Source of the DNA: Deltaproteobacteria bacterium CG_4_9_14_3_um_filter_63_12
GTDB taxonomy: Bacteria; Myxococcota_A; Bradymonadia; UBA4248; UM-FILTER-63-12
Assembly: GCA_002789955.1 (NCBI GenBank)
Contig: PFUG01000565.1
Span: forward strand, 1-38,589
Length of the DNA stretch: 38,589 nt
Direction: 5' to 3'
The position numbers and the translations under genes are program-made. The stretch's first letter is position 1. Each line of letters opens with the position of its first letter. The notes under the pieces were generated by a model, which saw only the letters and a program-made list of their open reading frames with translations, did no database searches and was not told the DNA's origin. This document shows positions 8,095-18,800 of this stretch, one piece after another.

Positions 8095-8775
8095 ATGTCC
8101 ATCGAGATGCCTTGCGGAAAGTGGATCGTCGCGCCGAGCCTGCTCAGCGCGGACTTCGGTCGGCTCGCCGCCGACCTCGAGCGTCTCGAGGCCGATGCTG
8201 ACTGGTTTCACTTCGACGTGATGGATGGACGATTCGTGCCCAATATCTCCATCGGACTGCCGGTCCTCGAGGCGGTCCGTAAACTCACGGAGAGACCCAT
8301 CGATGTACACCTAATGATCGTCGAGCCCGAGCGCTACGTCGAAGCGTTCATAAAGGCCGGCGCCGATATCCTGACGGTGCATGTCGAGGCGAGCCCGCAT
8401 CTGCACCGCACTATTCAGCACATCAAGGAGTGTGGCGGGCGAGCGGGGGTAGCCCTCAACCCACACACACCACTCTCCAGCGTGAAGGAGGTGCTTGCGG
8501 ACGTCGACATGGTCTTGCTGATGAGCGTCGACCCAGGATTCGGTGGGCAACGCTACATTGAGTCGTGCACCCGCAAGATCAGCGCCCTCAAGGAAATCTG
8601 CCAACGAGAAAGGCTCGCAGTGGACATCGAGGTCGACGGCGGGCTCAAGTTGGACAATGTTCTGGTTCCTGCGCTGGCGGGGGCGAATGTCTTGGTCTCA
8701 GGTTCTGGAGTCTTTGGTGCCGCGGACCCGGCGGCTGCGATCCGAACAATTAAGCAGCGGTTGACCGCGCTCTGA
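8095..8775 (+). CDS. rpe: Ribulose-phosphate 3-epimerase
   Basis: A 226-residue TIM-barrel enzyme that interconverts ribulose-5-phosphate and xylulose-5-phosphate in the pentose-phosphate pathway. Metal ligands are visible at His39 and Asp41 (HFDVMDG), His72 (DVHLM) and Asp181 (VDGG), and the phosphate loop region has MSVDPGFGGQ. Length is normal for the family. AAGGAG overlaps the end of rsmB and the ATG comes 3 bases after that gene's TGA, so the two are translationally coupled. The rsmB-rpe neighbourhood is known from other bacteria; the link is probably genomic rather than functional. Confidence 0.98.
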   Translation: MSIEMPCGKWIVAPSLLSADFGRLAADLERLEADADWFHFDVMDGRFVPNISIGLPVLEAVRKLTERPIDVHLMIVEPERYVEAFIKAGADILTVHVEASPHLHRTIQHIKECGGRAGVALNPHTPLSSVKEVLADVDMVLLMSVDPGFGGQRYIESCTRKISALKEICQRERLAVDIEVDGGLKLDNVLVPALAGANVLVSGSGVFGAADPAAAIRTIKQRLTAL

Positions 8776-8795
8776 ACGGCGTCCATAGGTGGCAC

Positions 8796-9587
8796 ATGAG
8801 CGACACGTCCCCCTTTCGCATCCACACCTTAATCGGCAAGTACGGTGACGTTCGCGACCAGATCGAAGTGCTATTGGTGCGAGTCAACAGCGAATGGCGT
8901 CGTCGACAGGTCTTCGTCACTGCGCTGGCGGCGCTGTCGGCGGTCGGTGGCGGCGTGGCGCTCTTCGACGAGCAGTATCTGGTCGGTCTGTGCTTGCTGA
9001 TCGGTTGCGGGATCATAGCCTCGGTCGGGCTCTCTGGGGGCCAACATCTCGAGATCGAGGTGGAGACCCTCACGCTCTGCTTGGCGCTCTTGGCCGAGAC
9101 GAAAGGCAATGACCACGACGCGCCGCTTAACCTTCTCATCGACATGCGCAGCTCAGTGCATGCCACAAGACACGCGGAAGGGCGCTCTGGGGCGCACGTG
9201 GTCGACCAATGGTTCGAGCTCTGCCTGCCACAGGCCGATGGAACGGGGCTGCGGCTGGAGCTGACCGAACACATGAACAGCGATCCCGAGAGGACCCAAC
9301 TGGGGAAACGAGTCGGGCGCGATTACCACGTTGCGCTCTTCGATGGGCACTGCTTTCGGGAAGAAGATCTCAAGGAGGCCGTGACGTCGCACGTCTCGGC
9401 GCCCTCTGGTACGAACATACCAGACCGCGTCCGGGAGGGCCTCGATGCCTTTGGGGCGGCCATCCGCCAGCTGCAGAGTTCCTACGCCGAGCTGGAGATG
9501 GAGGCGACACGGGTGGTCGTGGAGCGCACGGGCGAGAGCGACACGACCGTAAACCCGAGGAAGTCCGAAGCTCAGCGCCCATCATGA
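8796..9587 (+). CDS. Unknown protein with two membrane helices
   Basis: A 263-residue protein of no family I recognise. Two hydrophobic helices lie close together near residues 38-56 and 60-81, joined by a short loop (FDEQY), so the chain enters and leaves the membrane as a hairpin with both ends probably in the cytoplasm. A soluble domain of about 150 residues follows, then a helical, charged C-terminal part from about 215 with coiled-coil character (IRQLQSSYAELEMEATRVV). It starts 20 bases after rpe and reads in the same direction, so it may share the transcript. No catalytic motif is visible. Coding is supported by length, codon use and position. Confidence 0.82.
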   Translation: MSDTSPFRIHTLIGKYGDVRDQIEVLLVRVNSEWRRRQVFVTALAALSAVGGGVALFDEQYLVGLCLLIGCGIIASVGLSGGQHLEIEVETLTLCLALLAETKGNDHDAPLNLLIDMRSSVHATRHAEGRSGAHVVDQWFELCLPQADGTGLRLELTEHMNSDPERTQLGKRVGRDYHVALFDGHCFREEDLKEAVTSHVSAPSGTNIPDRVREGLDAFGAAIRQLQSSYAELEMEATRVVVERTGESDTTVNPRKSEAQRPS

Positions 9588-9724
9588 GCCCGTCAGAGCG
9601 ATGGTTGAGGACGAGGCTGTCTGTGGCGTGTTGACGGCGGTCGGTCTCGTTTGTTATCCCGACTGCGGCCGAATCTAACCTTCTTCGAGTTCGAGCGTCC
9701 GACACTGTATTGGAGGATCCCCGC

Positions 9725-11362
9725 GTGACAGACGTAGAGAGTGGAGTCGAGAAGAGCCGCTTCGTCATCGTGTTTACCGGAGGGGAAGGCTACCATGCCG
9801 ACGCCATCGCGTACCTCGTCGCGGAGCTAGAAGGACGCGGGCATTCCGTCGAGCTCGTCTCGTACGGCGGGCTCGCGGCGCAAACCGCGAAGTCCATCGC
9901 CGAGCGCGGGATGCGTGGCATTCGCGCGGCCGTCAAGCACGTGACCGGCAAGCTCACAGGCGAGGATCCGCTTGGTCTGGCCGAGTCGCGTGCCCGTGCG
10001 GACGCGGTCATTGTGACGAGCCCCGAGTTGGTCTCGGCGACAAAGGCGATGGCCGGCACGGGCACCGTCCGGCTCGGCCTGATGATGGATCTGGACTGGA
10101 ACAGCGCTTGGACTGACACCGACGCCCACGGCCTCATCGTCCCACACACGGTTTTCAAAGAGCTGGCCACCCGGCGAGGTTGGAGCGAGCAATCGCTGTT
10201 CGTCGCTGGGGTGCCCCTGCCCAAGAACTTCAGCCGCCCGCTAGACATCGCCGCGATCCGGTCGCGTTTCAAGATCGACGACACGATGGGAGCGTTGGTC
10301 TTGGTGATCGCCGAGGGCGTCGAGGAGGCTCGTCTCGAGCGTACGGTCTTCCAACTCAGCTTGGTCGATCACCCAATCCAGCCGATTTTCTACGTCGGCG
10401 AGGACTCTCGAGCGGCCGAGGTGCTGCGGCGCGCAGCCGGCGAGTATGGCGTGATGGCCCGGATGTTCGGACGGGTGGACAACCTCGAAGAATATTACGC
10501 GGCCTGTGAGCTGGTCCTCGCCAAGGTCTCCAACCCCATGGTCTATGCACTGCTGTCGCTGGACAAGCCCATGGTGCTGATCGACTCCGACTCCGACACA
10601 CGCCCGGTGGGCGCGTTCCTACACGATGAGTCGGCGGCGGTGGTCGTGCCCGACATCCTGAAGCTCGGAGCCGAAATCGACCACATTCTCGGCAACCCAG
10701 GGCTGCTCGAGGAGCTGCGCGAAGGAGCTCGCAAGGTCGTCGACCAAGCGGGGGTGCAAAAGACCGTCGAAGCCCTGGAGGCGGCACTGAAGGCGAAGGA
10801 GACCTTGCTCCATCCAAAATCCACAGCGTCATCAGGGCCCGACCCTTTGACTGGAGGTGGTGCGTTCGAGGTGATCGGTGGGATAGAGTGTGCACCAAAG
10901 CCGCAGGGCAGCGAGAAGGAGACCGATCGAGCGGCTGCCTTCGAGTCGCACAGCGCCTCGAGATTGACCGCCGCCGAAGCGAAAGAGGAGTTGGCGGCGC
11001 TCATCCTACAAGAACGCGAGGTGGAGAAGAGGCTCGGCGACGCAACGCGCTACGTCGGACAGTGGGAAGGTCGGCTCGATCTGGCAAAACGAGCTGGCGA
11101 GCCTGACCTCACGCAGGAAGCCACTCGCTTCTTGGAGAACTTCCGGCGAGAAGAGACCTCCCTCCTGCGGGAGTTGGATCGGATCCGCTCGCAAAAAGAC
11201 AAACTCAAGCGGCGAGTGACGCCACGCAATGCCGTGATGCCTTCCGATCCACAGGCCGAATCTCGCTCGGTGGATTTGGAGAAGCGCTTCCGATCGATGG
11301 AGCTAGACCATGACGTCAATCGTCTGAAGAACCGGCTCAAGGACGAGTTTGGCGACTCGTGA
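9725..11362 (+). CDS. GT-B-like glycosyltransferase fused to a C-terminal coiled coil
   Basis: A 545-residue two-part protein. Residues 1 to about 350 look like a GT-B fold related to MurG/MGDG-synthase (GT28) enzymes: an early Rossmann strand with a Gly-rich turn (VFTGGEGYHADAIAYL), a GVPLP turn that in this fold opens the second domain, then IFYVG and a DNLEEYYAACELVLAK segment that resembles the acceptor/donor region. Donor and acceptor are unknown. After a variable linker, about residues 420-545 are strongly charged and helical (EREVEKRL, LLRELDRIRSQKDKLKRRV), a predicted coiled coil. The GTG at 9725 has GGAGG at 9712-9716; an upstream TTG at 9710 overlaps that site and is rejected. The fusion is unusual. 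Nucleotide-sugar activity is inference from fold only. Confidence 0.8.
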   Translation: MTDVESGVEKSRFVIVFTGGEGYHADAIAYLVAELEGRGHSVELVSYGGLAAQTAKSIAERGMRGIRAAVKHVTGKLTGEDPLGLAESRARADAVIVTSPELVSATKAMAGTGTVRLGLMMDLDWNSAWTDTDAHGLIVPHTVFKELATRRGWSEQSLFVAGVPLPKNFSRPLDIAAIRSRFKIDDTMGALVLVIAEGVEEARLERTVFQLSLVDHPIQPIFYVGEDSRAAEVLRRAAGEYGVMARMFGRVDNLEEYYAACELVLAKVSNPMVYALLSLDKPMVLIDSDSDTRPVGAFLHDESAAVVVPDILKLGAEIDHILGNPGLLEELREGARKVVDQAGVQKTVEALEAALKAKETLLHPKSTASSGPDPLTGGGAFEVIGGIECAPKPQGSEKETDRAAAFESHSASRLTAAEAKEELAALILQEREVEKRLGDATRYVGQWEGRLDLAKRAGEPDLTQEATRFLENFRREETSLLRELDRIRSQKDKLKRRVTPRNAVMPSDPQAESRSVDLEKRFRSMELDHDVNRLKNRLKDEFGDS

Positions 11363-11475
11363 ACCGCGACGCAAGGCCGACCGTTAAAGGGGCCTGGGTG
11401 GGCCGGTGCCACTTCAGGCCAGAACAAGCAGAACAAGGCGTCGTCCATATGGACCTTTTCGGTGGGTAGGACCTG

Positions 11476-12588
11476 ATGGCGATGTCGGATCGGAGCAAGT
11501 ACTGGCTGAAATTTCTGCTCAGTTTGGGACTTGGGGGGTTCTTTCTCTACCTCGCCGTTGACAGTCTTGGCGGCTGCCCTGAGGGGCGTGAATGTGTCAA
11601 CGGGCTTTGCCAAAGCGCCACCGATGCCTGCGACGCCGCGACGTGCCGCAATTGTGTAGACTGGGCGACGTTCCCCTCTCGCCTCAGTGAGGTGAGTGTC
11701 GCCGGATTGGCGCTGTTCAGTTTGGGGTTTCTGTTCGTCCATTGCATTCGCATCTGGCGCTGGTACTACCTTTTGCGGCCTTTGGGCTTGAATCAATTCA
11801 AACCGGCGCTGAAGGCCGGCGCTATCGGGCTCGCCGCGATCGTGATCATCCCCTTGCGACTCGGTGAGTTAGTCCGGCCCTATCTGATCTCGAGGGACAC
11901 AAAGATAGGGATGAGCGCCGCGCTGGGAACGGCGGTCGTCGAACGGGTAGTCGATGGCTTGCTCGTCACCTTGATGCTCTTTGTGACTCTCGCGATCGTT
12001 CCCTCCAGAGGGGATGCACCAGGCGTGGTCTACACAGCGGGAACGATCTCCGCGTTGGTGTTCTCAGGGGTCATGGCGGTCCTGTTGTTCAGTTGGTGGC
12101 AACGTGCGGCGACCACACGGGTGCTGAGGACAATTGGAAACCGCATTTCCACGCGGCTCACCGAGAAAGCTCTGGGGCTGCTCGACGGCTTTCTCGACGG
12201 AGTCGCAGCGCTGAGAGCCGGCGGAGATCTCTATCGGTTCTTGGGAACCACGCTTCTCTATTGGGCGGTGAATGGAGCTACACTCACCTACCTCGCCAAC
12301 GTTTTCGGGCTCGAGCTCAACCTTTGGGAAGGATATGCGGTCACGTCCCTGCTCGTCATTGGCATCATGGTGCCTGGCGGCCCAGGGCACATTGGTACGT
12401 TCGAGTTTTTCCTGCAGACAGGGCTCGCCCTGTTCATCGCGGTCGATCAAATTCCAGGGCCAGTCTTGGCCTTCATCGCGACTCTTCACGTTCTCCAGTT
12501 CTTGATTCAGGTGATCTTCGGTGCCCCTTTCTGGCTCTTGGATGGGCTGGACCTCAAGAAGGCACTGGCTTCGGCTGACCCAGATTGA
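11476..12588 (+). CDS. LPG-synthase transmembrane-family (flippase-like) membrane protein
   Basis: A 370-residue integral membrane protein of the lysylphosphatidylglycerol synthase TM / UPF0104 type, many of which are thought to flip lipids or act in glycolipid assembly. Diagnostic features: the RLGELVRPY motif after the third helix, VVERVVDGLL in the next, and a Gly/Pro-rich late segment (MVPGGPGHIGTFEFF). About eight hydrophobic helices are visible. Unusual is the loop after the first helix, residues 31-62, with six Cys (34, 40, 45, 52, 57, 60), which should face the periplasm and form disulfides. AGG at 11468-11470 precedes the ATG, and a second in-frame ATG lies 6 bases on. It follows the glycosyltransferase-like gene by 113 bases, a pairing that would suit a glycolipid pathway, though this is inference. 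Confidence 0.88.
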   Translation: MAMSDRSKYWLKFLLSLGLGGFFLYLAVDSLGGCPEGRECVNGLCQSATDACDAATCRNCVDWATFPSRLSEVSVAGLALFSLGFLFVHCIRIWRWYYLLRPLGLNQFKPALKAGAIGLAAIVIIPLRLGELVRPYLISRDTKIGMSAALGTAVVERVVDGLLVTLMLFVTLAIVPSRGDAPGVVYTAGTISALVFSGVMAVLLFSWWQRAATTRVLRTIGNRISTRLTEKALGLLDGFLDGVAALRAGGDLYRFLGTTLLYWAVNGATLTYLANVFGLELNLWEGYAVTSLLVIGIMVPGGPGHIGTFEFFLQTGLALFIAVDQIPGPVLAFIATLHVLQFLIQVIFGAPFWLLDGLDLKKALASADPD

Positions 12589-12776
12589 GTTGTTGCACGC
12601 TCCTGCCCACCACCCTTGGCTTAGCTCTCCGCCGTCCTTGGCTGCGAGTTCTCGAGACTGATCCTGGTTCGCCCATTGGACTTGGTCGAGTCCGCGACTC
12701 CTCGAACAGGCGGAGAACCCCCAGTACTCCGACCGGCAAGTCGTAAATTCGGTGCCGATTTCCGCTTCGCCGCCGA

Positions 12777-12805
12777 TTGCGGGGTTCGAATCGATGGGCT
12801 AGGTT
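12777..12805 (+). promoter_or_regulatory. Weak promoter candidate for the giant TPR gene
   Basis: TTGCGG at 12777-12782, a 17-base spacer and TAGGTT at 12800-12805. It lies in the 288-base gap between the flippase-like gene and the giant TPR start. The spacing is ideal but the hexamers match at only four and three positions. No terminator is seen in this gap. Confidence 0.25.
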
Positions 12806-12876
12806 GTCCAGGCTTCAAACTCCTTTGGTCGACCCCTTCTCAAGTCGACACAAACGGCCAACCGCTCGAGGAAAGC

Positions 12877-15800
12877 ATGGAACGAGAGGTCCAGGCGTAC
12901 CGCCAAGCCCTTATCGCCAATCCAAACGACGCTGACGCCTTCGGGAAACTCGAAGCCGTGTACGTAGAATCCGGCTCATGGAAAGAGCTTGTAGAGCTCT
13001 TCTCGAGTCACGAGGGCTTGGCAGATTGGGCCCGATTGGTTGACATTCTCAACGAGATGACCGACCGCGCCGAGAAGAAGTCACTGAAGAGCGACCTGAT
13101 GCTCGCCGGTGCGCTGATCTGGGAGAAGAAATTGAGCCGATTGGACCAAGCAATGGTCCTTTACCAGAAGGCTTTCAAAACCTTTCCGGCCAATACTCCT
13201 GCGTTGAACGGTGCACGGAATATCTACAGACAGCAGAAGAACTGGAAGATGGTGATGACCCTCTACCATCTCCAGCTCAAGGTCACGAAAGATGACAAGA
13301 GCCAGGCTGCGATTTACCTCGAGATCGCTGAGTTGTACCTGAAGGAGATTCAGGACCAGCAGCAGGGCATGCAGTTCTTGGAAAAAGCGATGGACCTCGA
13401 TCCGGACAACGAGGCCGCGCTCGAGCTCCTCGAATCCTCCGGAGAAGCGAAGGGCGAACCCGCAGCGGACGTTGACATGCTGATAGAAGCTGTCGCGGAA
13501 GAGGCAGAAGAAGCGGTCGCCGAGGAAGCGGTCGCCGAGGAAGCGGTCGCCGAGGAAGCGGTCGCCGAGGACGTGGTCGCCGAGGAAGCGGTCGCCGAGG
13601 ACGCGGTCGCCGAGGAAGCGGTCGCCGAGGACGCGGTCGCCGAGGAAGCGGTCGCCGAGGAAGCGGTCGCCGAGGAAGCGGTCGCCGAGGACGCGGTCGC
13701 CGAGGACGCGGTCGCCGAGGACGCGGTCGCCGAGGACGCGGTCGCCGAGGAAGCGGTCGCCGAGGAAGCGGTCGCCGAGGAAGCGGTCGCCGAGGAAGCC
13801 GAGGAGGCCGCCGCCAAAGAACCCCAGGCAGTTGCCCCGCCAACGCCGCCAGCGCGTACAGCGAAGCGTAAGCCCTGGGAGGATGAAATCGACCGAATCG
13901 TCGCGGAGGGCGAGGCGGCAAACGATAAGAATATCGCAGGTGCGCGGTACATCGATGCAGCCGAACGTTCGATGCAGCGAGATGGGAACTACCCGAGGAT
14001 TCCGCAGTTCATCGAGCGAGCTCTAGAGCTTGCTGGTGACCGCGTCGAAGTTCTGAAGGTCGCAGCGAACTACTACAGGGAGAAGGAGCAATGGTCCAAG
14101 GCGGCCGATTTGCTCAGCAAACTCTCAGAAGCAACGACGTCGACGTCCGCGAAGATCGACGTGTTGGGCGATCTGGCGCAGATCTACGACTTGCATTTGG
14201 ACAATAACGTTCGTGCGGCATCGATCGCAGCCGAGTTGCTCGAGCTGGATCCGACGCATCCAGGTGCTCTGAAAGCCGCAGAGGCTCAATACAGCGCGAG
14301 CGGCGATTGGGAGAGCCTGGTCAAATTGTATGACAAGGCGCTCAAGAAGATGCGCCAGAAGCCAGGTGAGGTCGATCTTTTGGTCGGCCTGGCCACCATG
14401 GTTTGGAAGCGCATTGGGGACATCGACCGAGCGGAAGGCTATTACAAGCGACTGAAGTTGGCCGACTCAAAGAATCGGGCGATGCTCGATTTTTACGTGA
14501 CGTATTACCGCGAGAAGGACGACGCCAAGCGTCTCTTGACGGCATTACAGCACCTCAAGGCGGTCGAGGAGTCTCCCGAACGGCAGTTGGCCATCGCCTT
14601 CCAGATGGCAGAGGTCGCAGAGGACAAGCTCGACAATCCCGAGAAGGCCATTGATGTCTGGAAGCAGCTGCTGCGCACCGAGACCAACTTACGGCCAGCA
14701 CGTAAGGCCCTCGCGAAGCTGTACGAGAAGACCCGCAAGTGGAACGCGCTCCTCGAGCTGATCAAGGAAGACATCAACGACCTGGACGAGGACGAGGTCG
14801 AAGCGAAGGTCGAGCTCTACCAGAGCGTCGTGGAGATCTACCGCGATCAGCTGCGGCTCGATGTCATGGTGATCAACACCTACAACTCGATTCTGGAGGT
14901 CGACCCTGAGAACAACGAGGCGATTGCGGCCCTCGCCGAGCGCTATGAGAAGGCCAACCGTTGGAACGATTTGCTGGGCATTCTGACGCGAAAGGCGGAA
15001 TCCACCACAAACGTCGCCGAAGCGGTCGATATCTACTGGCGGATCGCGGATCTTTGGCGGAACAAGCTTGGCAACACGCGCAACGCGATCTCGTCTTTCG
15101 AGAAGATCGTCGAACTCGACGAGACCCACGCGGAGTCCATCAAGGAGCTGCGTGCGATCTACGAGCAACGCAGTTCTTGGGCCGAATTGTTCGACATCCT
15201 CGGCAAGGAAGCCAAGCTGTACGAAGGTGACGCACGAGTCGAGTTGCTCGAGAGGCAAGCCGATATCGCCGAGAAGCGACTTCGTGACCAAGACAAAGCG
15301 ATCGTCGCTTGGGAGGCAGTCGCCAATGCGACTTCCGCGCCGATCCCTGCGCTCGAGAAGCTCGAAGCGCTCTACCTCAAGAGCGAAGACCACAAGAGCT
15401 TGGTGGGTGTCTACGAGAGAATGCTGCAGCACACCGAGGGCGAGTCCCAAATCGAAGTGCTGGACAAGTTTGCGCAACTCTACGTCGACCACCTCGAGGA
15501 CGAGGAGAAGGCAGTTGGCTTGTGGCGCCAGATGATCCCGATCGAGGGCGGACAAGCGGCGGCGTTCCCGAAGATCACCGAGATCTACATCAACGACGAG
15601 AACTGGACAGCGCTCATCGAGCTCTATAGCGAAGCGGGTCTCTACGAAGAGCTCTACGACATCCTGGAGGGAGCGGCCCAGGACCTCTTCGACTCGGATG
15701 AACAGGTCGAGCTCTACCTCAAGGTCGCGGAGATTGCGGAGTCGAAACTCCGAGACGACGACAAGGTCGTCGCAGCCTACGAGGCCATCCTCGGCATCGA

Positions 15801-18800
15801 CGGCACGCATGTAGAGACTGCGCGTGCGGTCTTGGCCTACTACATCAAGTCCAATGATGCGGCCAAACAGACTGAGGCCAACCAGATCATCTTGGCCTGG
15901 ACCTCCGATGAGACCGAGGCCTTTGACCTGATGCGGGAGATTGGTCGCCTGTACCAAGAAGACCTCAGTGACCTCCCTCACGCCTTCGAGTGGTTTGGCA
16001 AGGCCGTTCGCAAGCGTCCTTCGGACGAGGAGCTGCGTACCCACTTCCAGGACCTGGCTGTGGAAGCCAAGCTCCAAACGAAGTTGGTGGAAGTCTATAC
16101 GGACATCACGCAGAGCGGCGAAGTCATCGATGACGAAACCATCCATGCGCTTTGGCGTACGATGGCGCGAGTCTCGCAGAACGACCTCGAGGACCACGAG
16201 CAGGCGGTCTCCTACTGGGCGAGACTGCTCGAAGTCGATGATGACCCAGAGGCGATCGATGCCCTCGAGACGCTCTACGAGCAGCTCGAAGAGTGGGAGA
16301 AGCTGCTTTCGATTCTCGAAAGGAAGGAAGCGCAGGCGAGCTCCGATTCGGAGCGCATCCGACTCTCGTTCAAGCGGGCAGAGATCCTGGTCGTCAACTT
16401 GGAGCGGTACGAGGAAGCCGCCAAGAACTACGTTGGAGTGCTCGACGTCGACCCCCAAAACGTTGAAGCCATCCGAGGGCTCAAGTCCATCTACTCTCGC
16501 AAGGAGGACTGGACCTCGCTCGCAGAGATCCTGCAGCGCGAACTCGACCTTATCGCCGAGGACCGGCCAAAGATCTTGGTCGAACTCGGTGACGTCTATT
16601 TGCACCGTCTAGAAGAGATCGACTCCGCGATCGATTTCTATTCTCAGCTGCTCGACGACCAAGAGAACAACAGCGCTGCCGTCGAACGTTTGGAGACGCT
16701 GCTCGACTTCGAAGAGCACAGGCATCGCGTAGCGCGTCTATTGGAACCAGTATACCGAGCGGGGAAGGACTGGGAGGGGCTGGCCAGGAATCTCGAAATC
16801 CGCATGGAGGAACTCTCGGATCCCCTCGATCGTTGCGCCCTCCTGTGGGAGCTCTTCGAGCTGCGAGAGAACAACATCGCGGACGCCAAAGCGGCGTTTG
16901 ATACGGTGGTTCGCATCTTCAACGAGAATCATCACGACGAGCGTGCTTGGGACGAGATCGAGAGACTCGCCGCCGATGTTGATGCTTGGCCGCGTGTTGC
17001 AGAGCTCTATGAGAAGCACTATCCCGAGGATGTCGGGGCGGACCCGGTAGATTTCCTTCTGCTGCGCCGGTTGGCGACAATCTACGAGACCCGTCTCGAG
17101 AACGACGAGTCGGCGCGTAAAGGCTGGGAGCTCATTCTTCGACAAGAGGAAGAAGACCTCGAAGCCATCAGCCATCTCGAAGCCATCTACAAGCGCGCGG
17201 GGGCGTCCCAAGAGCTGGTGACGCTGCTCGAGCACAAAGCTTCGCTCAGCTCGACCCCTGATGATGAGCGAAAAGCCCTCTACTTCGAGGTCGCCCGCAT
17301 CCTCGAGGACGTGCTCGGCGAGCCCACCCGCTCAGTCGAGGCGTATCGACAGGTCCTTCTGGTCGACGGTGCGGAAGCCACAGCGCTCGAAGCGCTGGAG
17401 CGACTCTACCAACAGGAAGAGGCCTGGGATGACCTGGTGGAGCTGCTCCGCCAAGAGCTTACGATCCTGGACAGCCCGGCGAAGATCCTTGATGTGCGCT
17501 TCAAATTGGGATCGGTGCTGGAAGAGCAGAAACAAGACCTCGAGGGTGCCATCGAGGCGTACCATGAGGTGTTGGTCGAAGAGCCGACCCACTCCGGGGC
17601 ACGATCGGCCTCTGAGGCGCTGCTTGTCCGGCTGGCCGACGAAGAGGGGCATGAGGCCGCAGAGCTGCGAACGTCGCTCACTGGCGTGCTCGAGTCCATT
17701 TATGTGGACGAGTCCCACCATGAGAAATTGGTCGGTGTGCTCAAGATTCGCCTGAAGGATTCGCAAGAGACCCTCGAGCGCTTCGAGCTCAACACGCGGA
17801 TCGCTCGCTTGTTGCGCGACCAGCTGGGAGACAACGAAGGCGCCTTCGACACTTTCAAGAGCGCCATCGAAGAAGACCTCGACAACGCAGAGCTGCGCGA
17901 GGAGATCGAGACGCTGGCGTCCGTTCTCCAGCGTTGGTCGGAGGTGATCGAGCTGTACACTCGCTGCGTCACGTCGATCGAGGACGGACTCTTGCGACGG
18001 GAAGTACAGATTCGCATCGCGCAAATTCACGAACGAGAGCTCTCGGAGGACGAAGCCGCCATCAAGGCATACAACGCCGTCCTGGAGCTCGATGAAAGCG
18101 ATCGTGAGGCTCTCGACAGCCTCGAGCGCCTCCACGAACAGCAGGCAAACTGGTCAGAACTTGTAATCGTCATGAGCAAGAAGGCCGACCTCGAGGTTGG
18201 CGATCTGCGTGTCGAGTTGTTGCGCAAAGTGGCGCTGATTCAGGACGACGCATTAGGGCACGCCAGTGAGTCCATCAGGACCTACCAGGATATTCTGCAA
18301 CAGGTCGAAGGGGACGCTGCTGCGCTCACGGCATTGGAGCGACTCTACCTCTCAACGGAGAACTGGCCGGAGCTGATCAACATCTACAGCGAAATGTCTC
18401 GCCTTGCTGAGGATGGCCTGCGACGCCGAGAGCTCTATTTCAAGATGTCGCAGATCTTTGAGGAGATGCTCGAGGAGCCAGGCGAGGCGATTCTGCTTTA
18501 CCATCAGGCCTTGGATCTCGATCCCGCCGACAGCGAAGCCCTCAATGCCCTCGATCGACTTTACCTCCAACAAGACCGGCACGCCGATCTAGCCGAAATC
18601 CTTCAAAGGAAGTTGGACCTTGTCGAAAGCGATGAGGAACGCAACGAGATCGAATACCGACTCGGCCAGCTGTACCAGGTGCACCTCCTCGGCATTGAAC
18701 GAGCGATTGAGTTCTATCGGTCGATCCTCGAACGAGAGCCGAGCCACCAAGCGGCGCTCGAAGCGCTCGAAGGGCTGCTCGAAGACGAGATGCATCGTTT

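Noticed and set aside
12676-12876. N-terminal extension of the giant TPR protein from a TTG
   Set aside because: No ribosome-binding site, no repeat character; GAGGAA before the ATG at 12877 decides the start.
13513-13797. Possible CRISPR-like repeat array
   Set aside because: Units are 15 bases, contiguous with no spacers, and in frame inside a gene.
13283-13952. Long minus-strand frames rich in PRRPLP or ATSSA repeats opposite the giant TPR gene
   Set aside because: They are shadows of the 15-base tandem repeat, with no ribosome-binding site and no sequence apart from the repeat.
14689-16605. 638-residue minus-strand open frame inside the giant TPR gene
   Set aside because: Mirror of the strongly biased TPR codons (Leu/Glu-rich sense gives an open antisense frame); no start signal or domain.
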